64,000 nt of DNA from Blastocatellia bacterium (lineage in GTDB: Bacteria; Acidobacteriota; Blastocatellia; HR10; J050): NCBI GenBank assembly GCA_026985075.1, contig JALSQX010000053.1, positions 218,773-282,772 of the forward strand, given 5' to 3'. Shown in pieces: positions 8,506-18,154 of the stretch (positions are counted from its first letter, which is position 1; the number at the start of each line of letters is the position of its first letter). The notes beneath the pieces were generated by a model. It saw only the letters and a list, made by a program, of their open reading frames with translations, was not told where the DNA came from and made no database searches. The position numbers were made by a program, and so were the translations under genes.

Positions 8506-9642
8506 TCACTGTTGTCCTTCGTGGGGGGGTGATTGCCCATGAGCAGATCCCTCCACTGAAACAGTCACCACGCCGAATCCGAATCGTCGTTCCCGCGCGT
8601 AACGGGCGTCGCGAAGGATGACGCGATATCCGCTCCCCTCAGGCTCGACGTCGGCATAAAGGTAGCGGGAAAACTCGATCATCGTCGCCCCTGCACACGT
8701 CCGCAGAGCTTGACGGATGATGGGCTCATCCAGACGCTTGGGATAGCGTTTCATGGGAGCGACCATCGATGGATTGGAGAGTACCGAGACCACGGTGTAG
8801 TAAATCGCCTCTGAGGTTTCGAAAAGCCCGTCCCAGCGAATGGGCGTGGCCAGCCGGGGCAAGGCCGCTTGATGGGTGGCGGCGGCGAACGCTCGACTCC
8901 TCGTTCGAACGCGCTTCAAAGCAACATGATGAACCACGGCCAGGCCGCTCCAATAGATGAGCGTAGCCATGAGCGCTCCCGCAGCCAGTTTTCTTCCCCA
9001 GCGATGCCCCCCTCGCCATCGCGCATACCAGAGCAGTCCGACCCCGAGGAACCACAACCAGGCGAATCCCATCGGTTCCTGATGCTGCAGCGTGAGGGCG
9101 ATCTCCGCTCCCAAGACGATGGCGGCCAGCAACCCCCACAGTCCACCCCAGGCGATCAACCGCCGCCGCGTCGGCGATGTCAGCAGAAATACGGCACCTC
9201 CTTGAATCAACCACAACCAGGGATCGACGATGAACACGAGATCGCCGAAATACCGATGGTCGCTCCAGGGAAGAAATGGCCGAATACCATAGGAGTTGGT
9301 ATAATCCAGCACCACGTGACTCCCCACGCCGATGAACGCTACGACGATCAATCCGATCAGGCGCGCCGGTTCTCGGTCTTTCCACCAGCGGCGCCGCACC
9401 CACCGGTCGTAGAGAAAGACGGTGAGGGCCAGCAGAAGCGAGAGAACGAACACGCCCACCACCGAGTGGGTGATCCCACGATGATGCCGCAAATAGGCGA
9501 CCGGCCCATGAAAGATGGACACGGCATCAATATCGGGCAGGTTCGCCCCGATCAACAGCGTCGGCATGGCCAGCGGCGTCAGACGCTCGAGCCCCGCTTT
9601 GGCCAATGCTGCACCGGTGAACGTGTGACAGATATTCTCCAT
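8506..9642 (-). CDS. YdjM/DUF457-type membrane-bound metal-dependent hydrolase homologue
   Basis: This is a 378-residue multi-pass membrane protein. The N-terminus has H6 in ENICHTFTGAAL, D37-x-D39 in GANLPDID, the HHRGITHS signature at 53-60 and GSHVVLDYTNSYG. These are the conserved histidine and aspartate positions of the family, thought to bind a metal. Several hydrophobic helices follow (VGVFVLSLLLALTVFL, LIGLIVVAFIGVGSHVVL and others), then a soluble C-terminal region. The family includes E. coli YdjM, an SOS-regulated protein of unknown activity. It is the last gene of the minus-strand polysaccharide cluster, eight bases after the glycosyltransferase, so probably co-transcribed with it. 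Confidence 0.8.
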   Translation of the reverse strand: MENICHTFTGAALAKAGLERLTPLAMPTLLIGANLPDIDAVSIFHGPVAYLRHHRGITHSVVGVFVLSLLLALTVFLYDRWVRRRWWKDREPARLIGLIVVAFIGVGSHVVLDYTNSYGIRPFLPWSDHRYFGDLVFIVDPWLWLIQGGAVFLLTSPTRRRLIAWGGLWGLLAAIVLGAEIALTLQHQEPMGFAWLWFLGVGLLWYARWRGGHRWGRKLAAGALMATLIYWSGLAVVHHVALKRVRTRSRAFAAATHQAALPRLATPIRWDGLFETSEAIYYTVVSVLSNPSMVAPMKRYPKRLDEPIIRQALRTCAGATMIEFSRYLYADVEPEGSGYRVILRDARYARERRFGFGVVTVSVEGSAHGQSPPHEGQQ

Positions 9643-9650
9643 AGACCTCC

Positions 9651-10847
9651 TCAGCGCGCGAATCGAGCGAGCACGGCCTCGTATGTTCGCTCCAACCGCT
9701 TCACCTCGAGCGCGATATTATGACGCTCGGTGACGAATCGCCGTCCCACGCGCCCCATCTCCTCCCACCGCTCCGGATGCTCGATCACAGCATTCAACGC
9801 TTCGGCCAGCGCCGTTTCATCGCGCTCGGGCACGAGAAGAGCGCTCCCTCCCTCGACGACGACGTGAGGGATGTCGGCGTGACGGGTGGCGACAATGGGC
9901 ATCCCGGCGGCTTGCATCTCCAGCAAGACGGTCGGAGCCCCGCCCTCGGTATCCCCGTCAGATGCTGTGACGCTGGGTTGAACCAGGACATGACAACGTT
10001 CAGCAATGGTCATATAGGCTGCGCGGGATGTGAAGCCGAGAAAATGAACCACCCGATCGAGCCCCAATTCACTCACCAGCGCTTGCAACGATGGGCGCAG
10101 GGGACCATCGCCGATGAACAGGAGTCGCGTATGGGGATGAGCGCGGTGAACCTCGGCGAATGCCCGCACCGTATGCACAAATCCCTTCTTCTCGACCATC
10201 CGTCCGACTTGTAGAATCTGAATGCACTCCCCTGGCCGAGCCACGCGTCGAGGACGAAACGGGATGCGCTCGACATCGATGGCGATTCGCTGAATGGTCA
10301 CTCTCTCTGGCGGAGCGCCGAGCGCGATGAGTCGTCGGCGGAGACACGGTCCCTCCACCAGGAAGAGATCACCGACTTCGAAGAGCGGACGATAGAGATC
10401 GCGCCAGGCTGACGCCTTCTCTTGAACCGGCGCATCATACCCGTAGAACGACGTGATCAGAGGAAGTCCCAACTTTCGTCGTAGGGGAACGGCCATGACT
10501 CCCGTGGGACCAAAATGAGCATGAACGAAGGCTGGTCCGAGCGCCTTGACGGCTCGATAATATTTATAGGCGAAGATCGTATCTATGCCTGCCATGCGAC
10601 GGCGCACAGCATGGTAGAGACGTTCTCCCCACCACGCGGACGTCATCCGGAGATGGATGATGTGCGATAGGGGAAAGTGCTCCCGGTTCATCAGTTCCTG
10701 ACACAAGACGACCGGCGTGAAGGTGGTGAGCGCCCGAAGAATCTCGTACACGAACGTCTCCGAGAGAGGAAGATAGTCGGGCTTGAGATGAGCGACGATG
10801 CGCCGCGATGCGTCACCTTCCCGTTTCATCGGACATCCATCCGGCAT
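9651..10847 (-). CDS. GT4-family glycosyltransferase
   Basis: This is a 398-residue protein with a GT-B fold. The N-terminal acceptor domain includes YLPLSETFVYEIL, typical of colanic-acid-type WcaL-like transferases, and FVHAHFGPTGVMA. The donor domain has ILQVGRMVEKKGF, LLFIGDGPLR and the EX7E-type motif EGGAPTVLLEMQAAGMPIVAT. It transfers a sugar from a nucleotide donor to a growing surface polysaccharide at the cytoplasmic face. The start is ATG 10,845-10,847; an ATG six codons further in is possible because no clear ribosome site favours either. It lies 24 bases after the flippase gene on the same strand, in keeping with an exopolysaccharide operon. Confidence 0.9.
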   Translation of the reverse strand: MPDGCPMKREGDASRRIVAHLKPDYLPLSETFVYEILRALTTFTPVVLCQELMNREHFPLSHIIHLRMTSAWWGERLYHAVRRRMAGIDTIFAYKYYRAVKALGPAFVHAHFGPTGVMAVPLRRKLGLPLITSFYGYDAPVQEKASAWRDLYRPLFEVGDLFLVEGPCLRRRLIALGAPPERVTIQRIAIDVERIPFRPRRVARPGECIQILQVGRMVEKKGFVHTVRAFAEVHRAHPHTRLLFIGDGPLRPSLQALVSELGLDRVVHFLGFTSRAAYMTIAERCHVLVQPSVTASDGDTEGGAPTVLLEMQAAGMPIVATRHADIPHVVVEGGSALLVPERDETALAEALNAVIEHPERWEEMGRVGRRFVTERHNIALEVKRLERTYEAVLARFAR

Positions 10848-10871
10848 GGCGAGCCGAACAATGCGTGCGCT

Positions 10872-12347
10872 TCACGCCACGATCTCTTCGGCCCGGCGAC
10901 TTTCGAGCCATCGGCGGAAGAGGTCGGCCATTTCCATGAACACGCCCCGCCGCATGATCCACAGTAGCCCGAAATACACGCCAGCGCCCAATACGACCTG
11001 CACGGCCAACGAGGCGCCCGCCCCCAGCGCGAACAGGCGGGTCTGCCACCATCGCCAGATGATGAGCAGGAGCGCCATGAGAGCCGCTGCCGCGCCCGTG
11101 GGCACCAGCGCCCGCAAGAAGATCGTCATGTCGAGGCCGATGAGCCGATTGGCGATGAAGTGCGGCACGTACCAGAACACGATGCCCACCGTCGCATAAG
11201 CCACCGCCACGCCTTCGACATCCCACCGCAATCCCACGAGAATGGCCGAACAGACGATGGGCACGAAAAAGAGATTCCACTTGAACATGATGTCAGATCG
11301 CCCTTGCGAGAGATAGATCGTTCCTACCGTCGTGCCGACCGACTGGAGCAATCCGACCAGGCAGAGGACGCGCACCAGAAAGACGGCCCGCTCCCACTGG
11401 CTCCCATAGAGGACGCGAATGAGCTCGGGCGCAACCACTGCCATCCCCGCCATCATGGGGAACGTCAAGAACGAAATATAACGAATGAGCCGAATGTAAT
11501 TCTGACGCACCCGGGCCAGCTCGGTTTGAATGCGCGCGAACGCCGGAAACAGCACCCGACCCAATACCCAGGACACATTCTGCAGCGGAAGCATCATCAA
11601 TCGATACGCCAGCGTATAGTAACCCAACGCCGTCGCTCCCAGAAATTTCCCGATGAGGAGGTTGTCCAGGTTTCGCGCCGCGTAATGCAGCACGTTGAAT
11701 CCGAGCAGGTGAGAACCGAATCCCCAGAGCTCTCGCAAACACGAGCGCTGGAACAACCAACGTGGCCGCCAACCACTCAAACTCCACGCCAGACTCACGG
11801 TCAACGACACCGAAACGACGCTCTGCCCGACCAGACTCCACACGCCCCATCCGCGCCAGGCCAGGAATATCGCCGCCAGACCCGATCCCAACAATGCTCC
11901 GTTCTCGATGAGAGCGAGTCGACCAAATTCCATGTTCCGCTGGAGGAGAGCCTGGGGCACCGCTCCGGCAGCACCAATGAGGAAATTCACCGAGATGACG
12001 AGGACAATTGGAACGAGCTGGTCCTCCCGATAGAACCAGGCCACGAGTGGGCTACTGGCCATGGTCACTATCATCAATATGGCGCCGGCCGAGAGCGTCA
12101 TCCAGAAGGCCGTCGACAGATGGGCTTCGGTCACCTCCTTCCTCTGCACTAACGCCGCTCCCAATCCCAGTTCGCTGAATAGGGCGATGAAGCTGGTGAA
12201 CACCGTGACCATGGCTAACACGCCGAAATCGGCCGGAGTGAGCAGCCGCGCCAGGATGGCCGTTATGCCAATCTGCAGGATCTGTCGCGCCGCCTGCGAT
12301 GACCCTGACCACAGGATGCCCTTCGTTGTCTGAACGGCCAGCGACAT
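10872..12347 (-). CDS. Polysaccharide flippase (Wzx/MATE-like, oligosaccharide flippase family)
   Basis: This is a 491-residue polytopic membrane protein with about 12-14 helices. The N-terminus SLAVQTTKGILWSGSSQAARQILQIGITAILARLLTPADFG is the family signature of Wzx-type polysaccharide transporters. Further on are LLIGKFLGATALGYYTLAYRLMMLP and YISFLTFPMMAGMAVVAPELIRVLYG. It would flip lipid-linked oligosaccharide repeat units across the inner membrane. Its neighbours (GT4 downstream, sulfotransferase, methyltransferase and O-antigen ligase upstream) support this. The start ATG at 12,345-12,347 lacks a strong ribosome site. Confidence 0.92.
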   Translation of the reverse strand: MSLAVQTTKGILWSGSSQAARQILQIGITAILARLLTPADFGVLAMVTVFTSFIALFSELGLGAALVQRKEVTEAHLSTAFWMTLSAGAILMIVTMASSPLVAWFYREDQLVPIVLVISVNFLIGAAGAVPQALLQRNMEFGRLALIENGALLGSGLAAIFLAWRGWGVWSLVGQSVVSVSLTVSLAWSLSGWRPRWLFQRSCLRELWGFGSHLLGFNVLHYAARNLDNLLIGKFLGATALGYYTLAYRLMMLPLQNVSWVLGRVLFPAFARIQTELARVRQNYIRLIRYISFLTFPMMAGMAVVAPELIRVLYGSQWERAVFLVRVLCLVGLLQSVGTTVGTIYLSQGRSDIMFKWNLFFVPIVCSAILVGLRWDVEGVAVAYATVGIVFWYVPHFIANRLIGLDMTIFLRALVPTGAAAALMALLLIIWRWWQTRLFALGAGASLAVQVVLGAGVYFGLLWIMRRGVFMEMADLFRRWLESRRAEEIVA

Positions 12348-12622
12348 TTTATTGCTCGGTCATCATACATCCCGGACTCGGCGAGCGGGAAGGCCTTTCC
12401 GTCATCGGCGGGCGCTCATCAGACGTTGGAAGTTCCGCAGGCCGGGATGGTTGATCTTCTCTACCCCGCTCTCATGCGCCCACCGAACGCCGCGACTCAC
12501 GATGAGGCGACCCGGGGACACATGCCCGAGGAAGCCAGTCTCCCCGTCGTCATGAGCCCGGAGAGGATGATCTATTGGAGCAGATGGGCCTCCCCCACCG
12601 TTGGATGGCCGTACCGTCCTCA

Positions 12623-13465
12623 TCAGATCGAATATCCGAGCGCTTCCATGCGCTCCCCACACCACCGCTCGATACGCGCCAGATTCTCCCGACCGAAGAA
12701 TGCTTCCCAGGACACATCGCGCTCTCCCCGCGGCTGGTATGGGATATCGAGACGATCGGTGATATCATCCACCCGCGGCAATCCCAACGCCTCGGCCAGA
12801 CGCTCGATGGTCCCCATTTTATCGGCGATGAACTCTTCATATCGCACGAGCACCATTTCGCCGGCGTGCTCTCGGTACACATCGACAGCCCGATTCCACC
12901 GAATGGCCAATACGTCGATGTAATGCCGCACCTCACCCCATCCCCACAGGGGCGCGTCGAAGATGACGGCCCAGGTCGGTTCGAGAGACTGCTCGGCGAT
13001 GGGCCATGCCGTCAAATTTCCCGGTAATGACAGCCGATTGAGCAAGCTTCGAATATTGTCTCGCGGATCGCGAACGACGAAGATGAAAGAGGCCATGGGA
13101 TGAACCGCCTTCACCTCATCGTAGAAGAACGTCAAGTTCGGCTCTTTGATCAGTTGCGCGGCGAACCGATGGGGACATCGGCGAGCGAGGTCGGACAGAT
13201 GCATCTCACCGCGAAGCAATCGGGCGAGCGTCGGCCACCAGAGTTCGGGAATATCGATCGTTTTGCTGAGTCCGGCGTAATCAGCCAGCAGATGAGCGAT
13301 GGCCGATGTGCCCGATTTTTGATTGCCCAACACGATCAGCGGAGCGGGATTGATCTTCGGTCTCCCCCTCACGACGGAAAAGACTCTTCTCATCATCCCG
13401 ACGAGCGATTGCCCCCGAGAGCGTTCACCGAGCATGCGTTCGTTCTCCCTCGTCGACCTTCTCAT
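12623..13465 (-). CDS. Sulfotransferase family protein
   Basis: This is a 280-residue protein. The PAPS-binding 5'-phosphosulfate loop is LIVLGNQKSGTSAIAHLLAD near residues 44-63. The 3'-phosphate motif is FIFVVRDPRDNIRSLLNRL near 129-147. The rest is a typical single-domain sulfotransferase. It would move sulfate from PAPS to a sugar or lipid acceptor, so the polysaccharide made by this cluster may be sulfated (inference). The start is ATG 13,463-13,465. The methyltransferase stop and this start overlap as TGATG, so translation is coupled; the TTG one codon upstream is an unlikely start. The C-terminal REDVSWEAFFGRENLARIE is normal for the family. Confidence 0.88.
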   Translation of the reverse strand: MRRSTRENERMLGERSRGQSLVGMMRRVFSVVRGRPKINPAPLIVLGNQKSGTSAIAHLLADYAGLSKTIDIPELWWPTLARLLRGEMHLSDLARRCPHRFAAQLIKEPNLTFFYDEVKAVHPMASFIFVVRDPRDNIRSLLNRLSLPGNLTAWPIAEQSLEPTWAVIFDAPLWGWGEVRHYIDVLAIRWNRAVDVYREHAGEMVLVRYEEFIADKMGTIERLAEALGLPRVDDITDRLDIPYQPRGERDVSWEAFFGRENLARIERWCGERMEALGYSI

Positions 13466-14289
13466 CAACCGCGCTTATCGATCACATAGATTTTGAAGTA
13501 CCCCCATCGACCGACGTTGGGAAGCCATCGGAAGAGTGAGCTCCCTCTCTCAATGAGCCGCGTCAAAAACATATATGTACTGGCATAATGATCAATGTGA
13601 ACCGACCGAATCGCGGGCAGGAGGGCCGGAAGGTTCAACAGGCGATCGTCTTCGAAGAAGAGATTATGCCAGGGCATGGCGTCGGTGAGTTCTTTCTTCC
13701 CCAACCATCGGCGCCAGCGGTTCAATCGTCGCAAGCCGGTCAACGAGCATTCGGCCATGATCAATCGGCCTCCGGGCTTGAGAACGCGCAACAACTCTTC
13801 GATGGCCGCCCGTTGCAGCTCCCAGGACGGCAGATTTTGCAAGCATCGCTCAGTGATCACGACATCGTAGGTGGTGGCTGCGAGCCCCAGCGTCAAGACG
13901 TCTCCGACGAAAAAATGAACGCGCCCTCGCAGCGCGGCCCTTGGCGTCTGTCGCAGGTTCTCTCGCGCATATTGGATCATCTTCGGCGCATAATCGATCC
14001 CATGAAATTCGGCTCGCCGCGCACGAGCGAAGGCGAGCGTCGAATACCCATTGCCACAGCCGGCATCGAGCACTCGCACGCCATCCCTCACATAACGGAG
14101 GATCGCGGCGATCTCCAACTCCCGCAACGGCATCTCCCATAATGTCGCCTGCGGACTCGTTTTGAACTGCTCGGCTCGCTGTTGCCAGAATGCCCGAATC
14201 TCCTGGAGCGCCCACGTCTCGTGCCTCCGCCGTTCGGCTCTCGCGACGCGTTCGGATTCTCCCGATCGCGGTGGCCGAGGAGCATTCAC
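13465..14289 (-). CDS. Class I SAM-dependent methyltransferase
   Basis: This is a 274-residue protein. Motif I is VRVLDAGCGNGYSTLAFA. The acidic residue after beta2 is in EFHGIDYAPKMIQYAREN. Then come VHFFVGDVLTL, YDVVITERCLQNLPSWELQRAAIEELLRVLKPGGRLIMAE and a family-specific C-terminal region (MPWHNLFFEDDRLL). It belongs to the Methyltransf_11/25 group, acting on small molecules or glycans. The start is GTG 14,287-14,289, overlapping the O-antigen ligase stop by four bases (GTGA). Its own stop overlaps the sulfotransferase start. The three genes therefore form a translationally coupled block, suggesting modification of the exported polysaccharide. The acceptor is unknown. Confidence 0.88.
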   Translation of the reverse strand: MNAPRPPRSGESERVARAERRRHETWALQEIRAFWQQRAEQFKTSPQATLWEMPLRELEIAAILRYVRDGVRVLDAGCGNGYSTLAFARARRAEFHGIDYAPKMIQYARENLRQTPRAALRGRVHFFVGDVLTLGLAATTYDVVITERCLQNLPSWELQRAAIEELLRVLKPGGRLIMAECSLTGLRRLNRWRRWLGKKELTDAMPWHNLFFEDDRLLNLPALLPAIRSVHIDHYASTYMFLTRLIERGSSLFRWLPNVGRWGYFKIYVIDKRG

Positions 14290-15737
14290 GCTGACCTCAC
14301 CTCCTCACTGGGTAATGAGCGATGGCGACCTGTTCGCCTCACGCGCCAATCGGACGTACACGCGAGAGCGACGATGACGAGAAACAGCAACGCATTGGCC
14401 GTGATCTGGAGATTGAAATCGACGAAGCTGTGCACGGCCAATCCAATGCTCCCCACGGCACATCCCAGTGCTGTCGATCGCTCCAAAGGGATGGGGAACG
14501 ACAGGGCGCGCCGGACTATGCGGAAAAGAGTGATGAGGAAGAGAAAACCCAACGCGCCACCCACGAGGCCGAGATCGGCGAGCACTTGAAGATAATCGTT
14601 GTGGGCGGCGCCGACCGAGAAGTATCCCGTGGAATCGTCATAATAGGGGTAGATCCTCGGATAGGCGCCCAACCCGACGCCCACAAGAGGATGCGCCCGG
14701 ATCATCTTCAACGTATTCCGCCAGGTGGCCGGACGGAGTTGCTGCTCGATGGGCCGCGGGTGAGCCGATGACCGAGGGAGCGAGAGACGGTTGATGACCG
14801 GTTCAGCCCCAATCCACATGACGCTCACCAGGATGCCCCCGGCGAGGACCAGCGAGGCCGCCAAGACTCGCCCGAAATGCCCGGAATCGGGTGATGGCCG
14901 AGCTCCAGATGATGAGTTCGCCGGAGCCCGCGATGGGGACGTGAGCGCCCCCACCCCTTCCCGGGACCAGGCCTTCAGTTGCCGCCAGCGACGCCACTCG
15001 CGTCCGGCAAGGATGGGCAACACGAGGAATTCAACGCCCAACGAGACGAGTCCTCCCCGCGAAGTGGATAACACCAGGGCTGCGCCCATGACCACGGCCA
15101 TGAATCCATACACGATCCACTGATCGCGCCTCACCCCGCGGCCAACGATCAACGCCATGGGCAGTGGGATGAGTAGTTCCATGAATCCGGCGAAATGATT
15201 GCGGTTGACGAATGGCCCGAAGGCATTGGCGGCGTATGGCGATGGGCGGAACCAGAGGATGCGCCCATTGAACGTGAGTTTATTCAGTATCCCGACGATG
15301 GCGACGGCGAATCCCAGGATGATGAGGATGTTCAGCATCTGGCGGAGGCGACCCGGCGTATGCATCAACTGGGTGAGGAGAAAGAAATACCCGATCAACA
15401 TGCTCAATTTGAGGATGGCGCGTCGAGTGGCCGGCGGATCGAGGCTGATGTGATTCCATCGGAATACGCCGTGATGAACGTCAAAGGGGAACGGCACCAG
15501 TTGGATGAGGCTCCAGGCGAGGACGGCGAGCACCACGGCGTGAACAGGCGTGAGGAAGAGAGTGACGTTCTGCTCGACGAGCGCCTTGATGGCCCAAAGA
15601 CCCCAGAGCAGGACGACCCAGATGGCGAGCAAGTCAATAGCGTAAAACTCTACTGATCCGAACAACCACGGCGCGACGACGATGGCCATGATCGTGCCAA
15701 TCCATATCATCCGATCGAGAATTCGCGCTGTCTTCAT
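14286..15737 (-). CDS. O-antigen ligase family protein (WaaL/Wzy_C)
   Basis: This is a 483-residue polytopic membrane protein. It has about ten or more helices, a large loop near the middle and the family motif region FGPFVNRNHFAGFMELLIPLPM. STSRGGLVSLGVEFLVLP precedes the large periplasmic segment, and HPLVGVGLGAYPRIYPYYDD, GAAHNDYLQVLADLGLVGG follows. The H-N-D-Y-L pattern is characteristic of Wzy_C ligases/polymerases. The start is ATG 15,735-15,737, directly behind an excellent GGGGAGGACG ribosome site. The reading frame is open 65 codons further upstream, but that part has no family similarity. It either ligates or polymerises glycan chains in the periplasm. Confidence 0.88.
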   Translation of the reverse strand: MKTARILDRMIWIGTIMAIVVAPWLFGSVEFYAIDLLAIWVVLLWGLWAIKALVEQNVTLFLTPVHAVVLAVLAWSLIQLVPFPFDVHHGVFRWNHISLDPPATRRAILKLSMLIGYFFLLTQLMHTPGRLRQMLNILIILGFAVAIVGILNKLTFNGRILWFRPSPYAANAFGPFVNRNHFAGFMELLIPLPMALIVGRGVRRDQWIVYGFMAVVMGAALVLSTSRGGLVSLGVEFLVLPILAGREWRRWRQLKAWSREGVGALTSPSRAPANSSSGARPSPDSGHFGRVLAASLVLAGGILVSVMWIGAEPVINRLSLPRSSAHPRPIEQQLRPATWRNTLKMIRAHPLVGVGLGAYPRIYPYYDDSTGYFSVGAAHNDYLQVLADLGLVGGALGFLFLITLFRIVRRALSFPIPLERSTALGCAVGSIGLAVHSFVDFNLQITANALLFLVIVALACTSDWRVRRTGRHRSLPSEEVRSA

Positions 15738-16038
15738 CGTCCTCCCCTCTGGTCTCACCGTCGTCTGCGCCATGAGAGCGCCATTCACCGATGGGAACGC
15801 CGGTGATCCTCTCGGCGATGACTCCACGCCCGGCGCATATTCTATATCACCTCCCACTCGATTGGCTACGTCAGGCGACCAGCCGGCAACGTTCATTGAC
15901 ATCCGCTTCGCGCGCCCATGCCCGAAGACCACCGATTCTCGACATCCTCAATGCTGTCCGCCCGTGGCGAAGGATGTCCCAATGGCATCCACGGCCGATG
16001 CTGTGAGGCTCCATCTGCTGGTCCGTCTCCAACGAGGA
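15738..16038. other. Intergenic gap within the polysaccharide cluster
   Basis: About 300 bases lie between the TPR gene end and the O-antigen ligase start. A TATAGAAT-like -10 candidate lies near 15,838-15,848 on the minus strand, but no matching -35 was found. No gene, repeat or RNA was recognised. Confidence 0.4.
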
Positions 16039-17352
16039 TCATCGGGCGATTGCGGACGCTGGCTCCAGAGAGAAGGCATCGAACCAGATCTCTCCAGCCA
16101 CGTAATCATGCAGGATATCCATGGGACGGCGAACGATGCGCAATCGAAGGATGTGCGTCTCCGGCGGCGGGCGAAACGAAAGCGTCTCTTCGGTCCACTC
16201 GGTGGGATTCCCGAGTGGTGGCGTCCGCGCTCGCCATCGCCCGGGGTGCACAGCGTCGGTGATCTCCACCACCACGCCATTTCGGGCGAGCATCCCTTTC
16301 GTCTTATAGCGAAATCGAAGGATGGTGTCGCGGGCTGGTTCGATCAAGACATCGTGATACACGCCTTCGAAGTGCAGACCATTGTGCTGCCGAAATCGAA
16401 GTCGCAATGAGCGCTCACCATCCCAACTCGTCGTGTCATCAATACGGACGTCCACCCCTTGACTGCTCTCTATACGCCAATCGAATCCCTCTCCCCATCG
16501 CTCTCGCTCGAAATTCCGATTCCAGAATCTCAAATCATCGATGGACAGGCGCTCGTCATGATCGAGCAGCACCTCCTGCCAAACGCGCGCTGCCCGATCC
16601 CATTGATGCGCGCTCATCAGCACTGAAACAAGATGCAGGCCGCTCTCCAATTTGAATCTCGTCTGGCGCCCCATCGCCCTCCACACGATCAAGGCGCCTT
16701 CGTATCCCTGTCGATCGGCGAGAAACCGGATGAGCTCGGCCCGGACACGATCTGATGTCGATCGCCGCCCCCACGCCACCAGTACCCGGCCCTCTTCGCC
16801 CGTCGCCTGCCAGACGAGATCGAAGATGTGCCGCATGGCATCGGGATCCGCCTCGATCAAGTGTTCCAGTTCGGTCACCCCCTCTGCCAATCGACCATGG
16901 CGCAGCAAGAAATTGGCGTAAATCCAGCGAGGACGGAAATAGCGCGGTGCCAGAGTCACAGCGCGGCGATACGCGCGCTCGGCTTCTTCGCTCCGATCAC
17001 GTTGCTCATAAGCCCGACCCACATCGATCCACAACGTGTGATCGAACGGTGAAGCCTCGACGGCGCGTTGAAAATGCATCAGTGCCCGTGAGGGATCGAG
17101 TGCGAGAGGATCGAGCAGGTAGAGCCGCCCTAATCGACGATGAATCTCCGGATCATCGGGCAAGAGGGAGACGGCCTGACGCAGGCTCTCCAGATCTTGA
17201 TCGAGCGTCCCGACCGCTCGACCGTCCAGATCTCGGAAGAGACTCATCATCGCCCAGAGGATGCAACTTCCCACTCCCACGATCCAGGCCAGTTTGGAGA
17301 GGCGAGAGGGAAGTCTGAAATGATGAGAACGAGATCGACCGAGCGCTCGCAT
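16039..17352 (-). CDS. Membrane-anchored TPR protein with C-terminal carbohydrate-binding-like domain
   Basis: This is a 437-residue protein. A hydrophobic N-terminal segment (LAWIVGVGSCILWAMMSLF) anchors or exports it. Residues about 50-200 hold TPR units (DPEIHRRLGRLYLL, HTLWIDVGRAYEQRDRSEEAERAYRRAV, PRWIYANFLLRHGRLAEGVTELEHLI). From about residue 300 the sequence GFDWRIESSQGVDVRID...GERSLRLRFRQHNG...DTILRFRYKTKG resembles a jelly-roll carbohydrate-binding domain. TPR proteins of this kind occur in exopolysaccharide clusters where they assist assembly or export. It is the second gene of the cluster, 48 bases after the FecR-like gene. Its exact role is unknown. Confidence 0.75.
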   Translation of the reverse strand: MRALGRSRSHHFRLPSRLSKLAWIVGVGSCILWAMMSLFRDLDGRAVGTLDQDLESLRQAVSLLPDDPEIHRRLGRLYLLDPLALDPSRALMHFQRAVEASPFDHTLWIDVGRAYEQRDRSEEAERAYRRAVTLAPRYFRPRWIYANFLLRHGRLAEGVTELEHLIEADPDAMRHIFDLVWQATGEEGRVLVAWGRRSTSDRVRAELIRFLADRQGYEGALIVWRAMGRQTRFKLESGLHLVSVLMSAHQWDRAARVWQEVLLDHDERLSIDDLRFWNRNFERERWGEGFDWRIESSQGVDVRIDDTTSWDGERSLRLRFRQHNGLHFEGVYHDVLIEPARDTILRFRYKTKGMLARNGVVVEITDAVHPGRWRARTPPLGNPTEWTEETLSFRPPPETHILRLRIVRRPMDILHDYVAGEIWFDAFSLEPASAIAR

Positions 17353-17400
17353 GGATCTCGACCGACAGGGCCCTGAAGGGACAGGCTCCCGATGACGCCA

Positions 17401-18081
17401 TCAGGGTCTCGGCGTCGTGGGGCTGACCGGCGGCGACGATTCCCCTTCGGCCACCTGTAAAGCGAGAGGGATAGCGACGGCTCCGGCGATGAGCGGAATC
17501 ACGATACCCAGGATTCGGCGGCGACGCTTTTGTCGCTCCTCCTCCTTCTGTTGCTCCTGACCGCCGGCGGTCGCTCCCGTTTGGCTGAGGTATCGCTCGC
17601 CCGGATTCACGACCACGACTTCGGTCCCGGTGAGGACGCGGACCGGATGAGTGAGAGCGGCGACCTCTGTCCCGTCAGAAGAAACGATGATCGCGCAGGC
17701 GCCGTCAACAGGCGACTCCACGGAAAGATGAGGCGTGATGAGTGTAGCCGGTGACGTGGTGCGCCAGGTGATCTTGCCTTGAGAGACGCGAGCCATCAGA
17801 TGATCGGTCGTCCCTCCCAACTGCAATCGCGCGTTCGACGCCATAGCCAACACGCCGCGCCCCTGGCGAAAAGTGACCACCGCCGCCCCTCGAGGGCGCG
17901 TCTCGATCTCGCTGCCGGAAAAGACCGTGCTCCCAGACGTGGCCCGAATGTGATTGACGATGACCTCGCCAGTGATGACGAGCTCTCCCAGTGCCGGTCG
18001 CTGAGCCAGAATCCTCAATGGCAGTACCATGGTGAGGAGACTGAGTGTCAGGATGAGTGAGGTGCTGGCTTTGATGCTCAT
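17401..18081 (-). CDS. FecR-domain secreted or anchored protein
   Basis: This is a 226-residue protein from ATG 18,079-18,081, which has a GGAG site and begins the signal peptide (MSIKASTSLILTLSLLTMVLPLRILAQ). The frame is open 32 codons further upstream but the promoter and signal peptide argue against use of that part. The middle has a FecR-like pattern: VNHIRATSGSTVFSGSEIETRPRGAAVVTFRQGRGVLAMASNARLQL. The C-terminus has a charged stretch (EQQKEEERQKRRRR) and a hydrophobic helix (ILGIVIPLIAGAVAIPLAL), so it may be held in the membrane at its C-terminus. FecR-fold proteins often occur with polysaccharide export genes. It is first in the minus-strand cluster. Confidence 0.75.
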   Translation of the reverse strand: MSIKASTSLILTLSLLTMVLPLRILAQRPALGELVITGEVIVNHIRATSGSTVFSGSEIETRPRGAAVVTFRQGRGVLAMASNARLQLGGTTDHLMARVSQGKITWRTTSPATLITPHLSVESPVDGACAIIVSSDGTEVAALTHPVRVLTGTEVVVVNPGERYLSQTGATAGGQEQQKEEERQKRRRRILGIVIPLIAGAVAIPLALQVAEGESSPPVSPTTPRP

Positions 18082-18154
18082 GGGCACTGTCTCCGCCGTT
18101 TCTTCCCCTCTTTGAATCGGATTCCCATATCCCGTCTCCCCATCGTCGCCCTTC

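Noticed and set aside
12402-12665. Small minus-strand frame after the flippase region
   Set aside because: Overlaps the sulfotransferase end, has no family similarity and no ribosome site. I see nothing supportable in 12,348-12,622.
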